DNA of 39,585 nucleotides from Candidatus Enterocola intestinipullorum (GTDB lineage Bacteria; Bacteroidota; Bacteroidia; Bacteroidales; Paludibacteraceae): NCBI GenBank assembly GCA_017694565.1, contig JADIMR010000094.1, positions 1 to 39,585 of the forward strand, read 5' to 3'. Shown piece by piece: positions 39,316 to 39,585 of this stretch (position 1 is its first letter; each line of letters starts with the position of its first letter). The notes under the pieces were generated by a model. It saw only the letters and a program-made list of their open reading frames with translations, ran no database searches and was not told where the DNA came from. The position numbers and the translations under genes were made by a program.

Positions 39316-39585
39316 TCAATTGCCGCCTTTCAATTCGGAAATGCTTGCCCGGAGCGTTGCTATTTTGCTTTCGGCATCGGCTTTCTTTTTGCGTTCGTTT
39401 TCCACGACTTCGGGTTTGGCGTTTTGCACGAATTTTTCGTTCGACAATTTTTTCATCACCGAAGCGAGGAAGCCTTCCAGATATTTTATTTCGTCCTCGG
39501 CCTTGCGTATTTCTTCTTCGCTATTGACCGCGTCGCCTATGAACAACGTGTATTTTTCCGTGCCTGCCATTACGCTCATGCTGCC
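39316..39585 (-). CDS. valS: Valyl-tRNA synthetase, C-terminal end (partial)
   Basis: Only the last 89 residues are in the window; the gene continues past the right edge. The stretch 'TEKYTLFIGDAVNSEEEIRK' is the usual junction into the C-terminal coiled coil of ValRS, which binds the tRNA elbow. 'FLASVMKKLSNEKFVQNAKP' and 'VENERKKKADAESKIATLRA' are its typical heptads. The frame is open through to the last base, so the internal ATG at 39579 is not the start. It ends 40 nt before the lyase gene on the same strand. Confidence 0.93.
   Translation of the reverse strand, partial: GSMSVMAGTEKYTLFIGDAVNSEEEIRKAEDEIKYLEGFLASVMKKLSNEKFVQNAKPEVVENERKKKADAESKIATLRASISELKGGN

Overview
The window is a chromosomal stretch of an anaerobic, probably host-associated member of the Bacteroidetes, most likely an uncultured Bacteroidales. 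The evidence is a type IX secretion (T9SS) operon (porP-gldK-gldL-gldM-gldN), a separate porQ, Bacteroidetes-only families (DUF6089, DUF4954, DUF3791/DUF3990), two Skp-like chaperones beside bamA, and promoters of the Bacteroidetes form TTTG-N19/20-TAnnTTTG.

Layout. 1-479 is non-coding and unusually dense in hairpins. 480-1397 is a secreted protein with a T9SS-like tail. 1626-6742 is accessory DNA: a DUF3791-DUF3990-DUF3791 cluster whose DUF3990 gene is split by a 3,980-bp mobile element (2056-6035). The element has perfect 23-bp inverted ends and an 8-bp target duplication. It carries an IS1595-family transposase and, behind it in the same direction, a BcgI-like restriction-modification (R-M) pair: a nuclease-methylase fusion and a two-domain specificity subunit. 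Both R-M genes are out of frame at a poly-G tract (G8 at 3098-3105, G7 at 5430-5436), and one extra G in each restores a full-length protein of the expected size. This is the main finding: a transposable, apparently phase-variable R-M system.

A tRNA-Arg(ACG) gene (6565-6638, minus) closes the accessory region. Then come a pseudo-receiver/PEP-synthase-like ATP-grasp protein and an FprA flavodiiron protein (plus strand). A minus-strand envelope cluster follows: DUF6089, uppS, bamA, two ompH genes, murI. Next are the T9SS operon, a small DUF2795 protein, a cobalamin adenosyltransferase, a methyltransferase, DUF4954, hflX and tonB (all minus). The plus-strand run porQ-cmk-ispH-pfkA-uvrA is tightly packed, followed by a UbiA-type prenyltransferase and a radical SAM protein. 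The window ends with a tryptophanase-like lyase and the 3' end of valS (minus).

How the genes fit together: the T9SS operon and PorQ supply export and cell-surface attachment machinery, for which the protein at 480-1397 looks like a client. uppS, murI, bamA and the ompH pair serve wall and outer-membrane building. FprA, the tryptophanase and cobalamin adenosylation fit an anaerobic gut-type lifestyle. All functions are read from sequence motifs without database searches.
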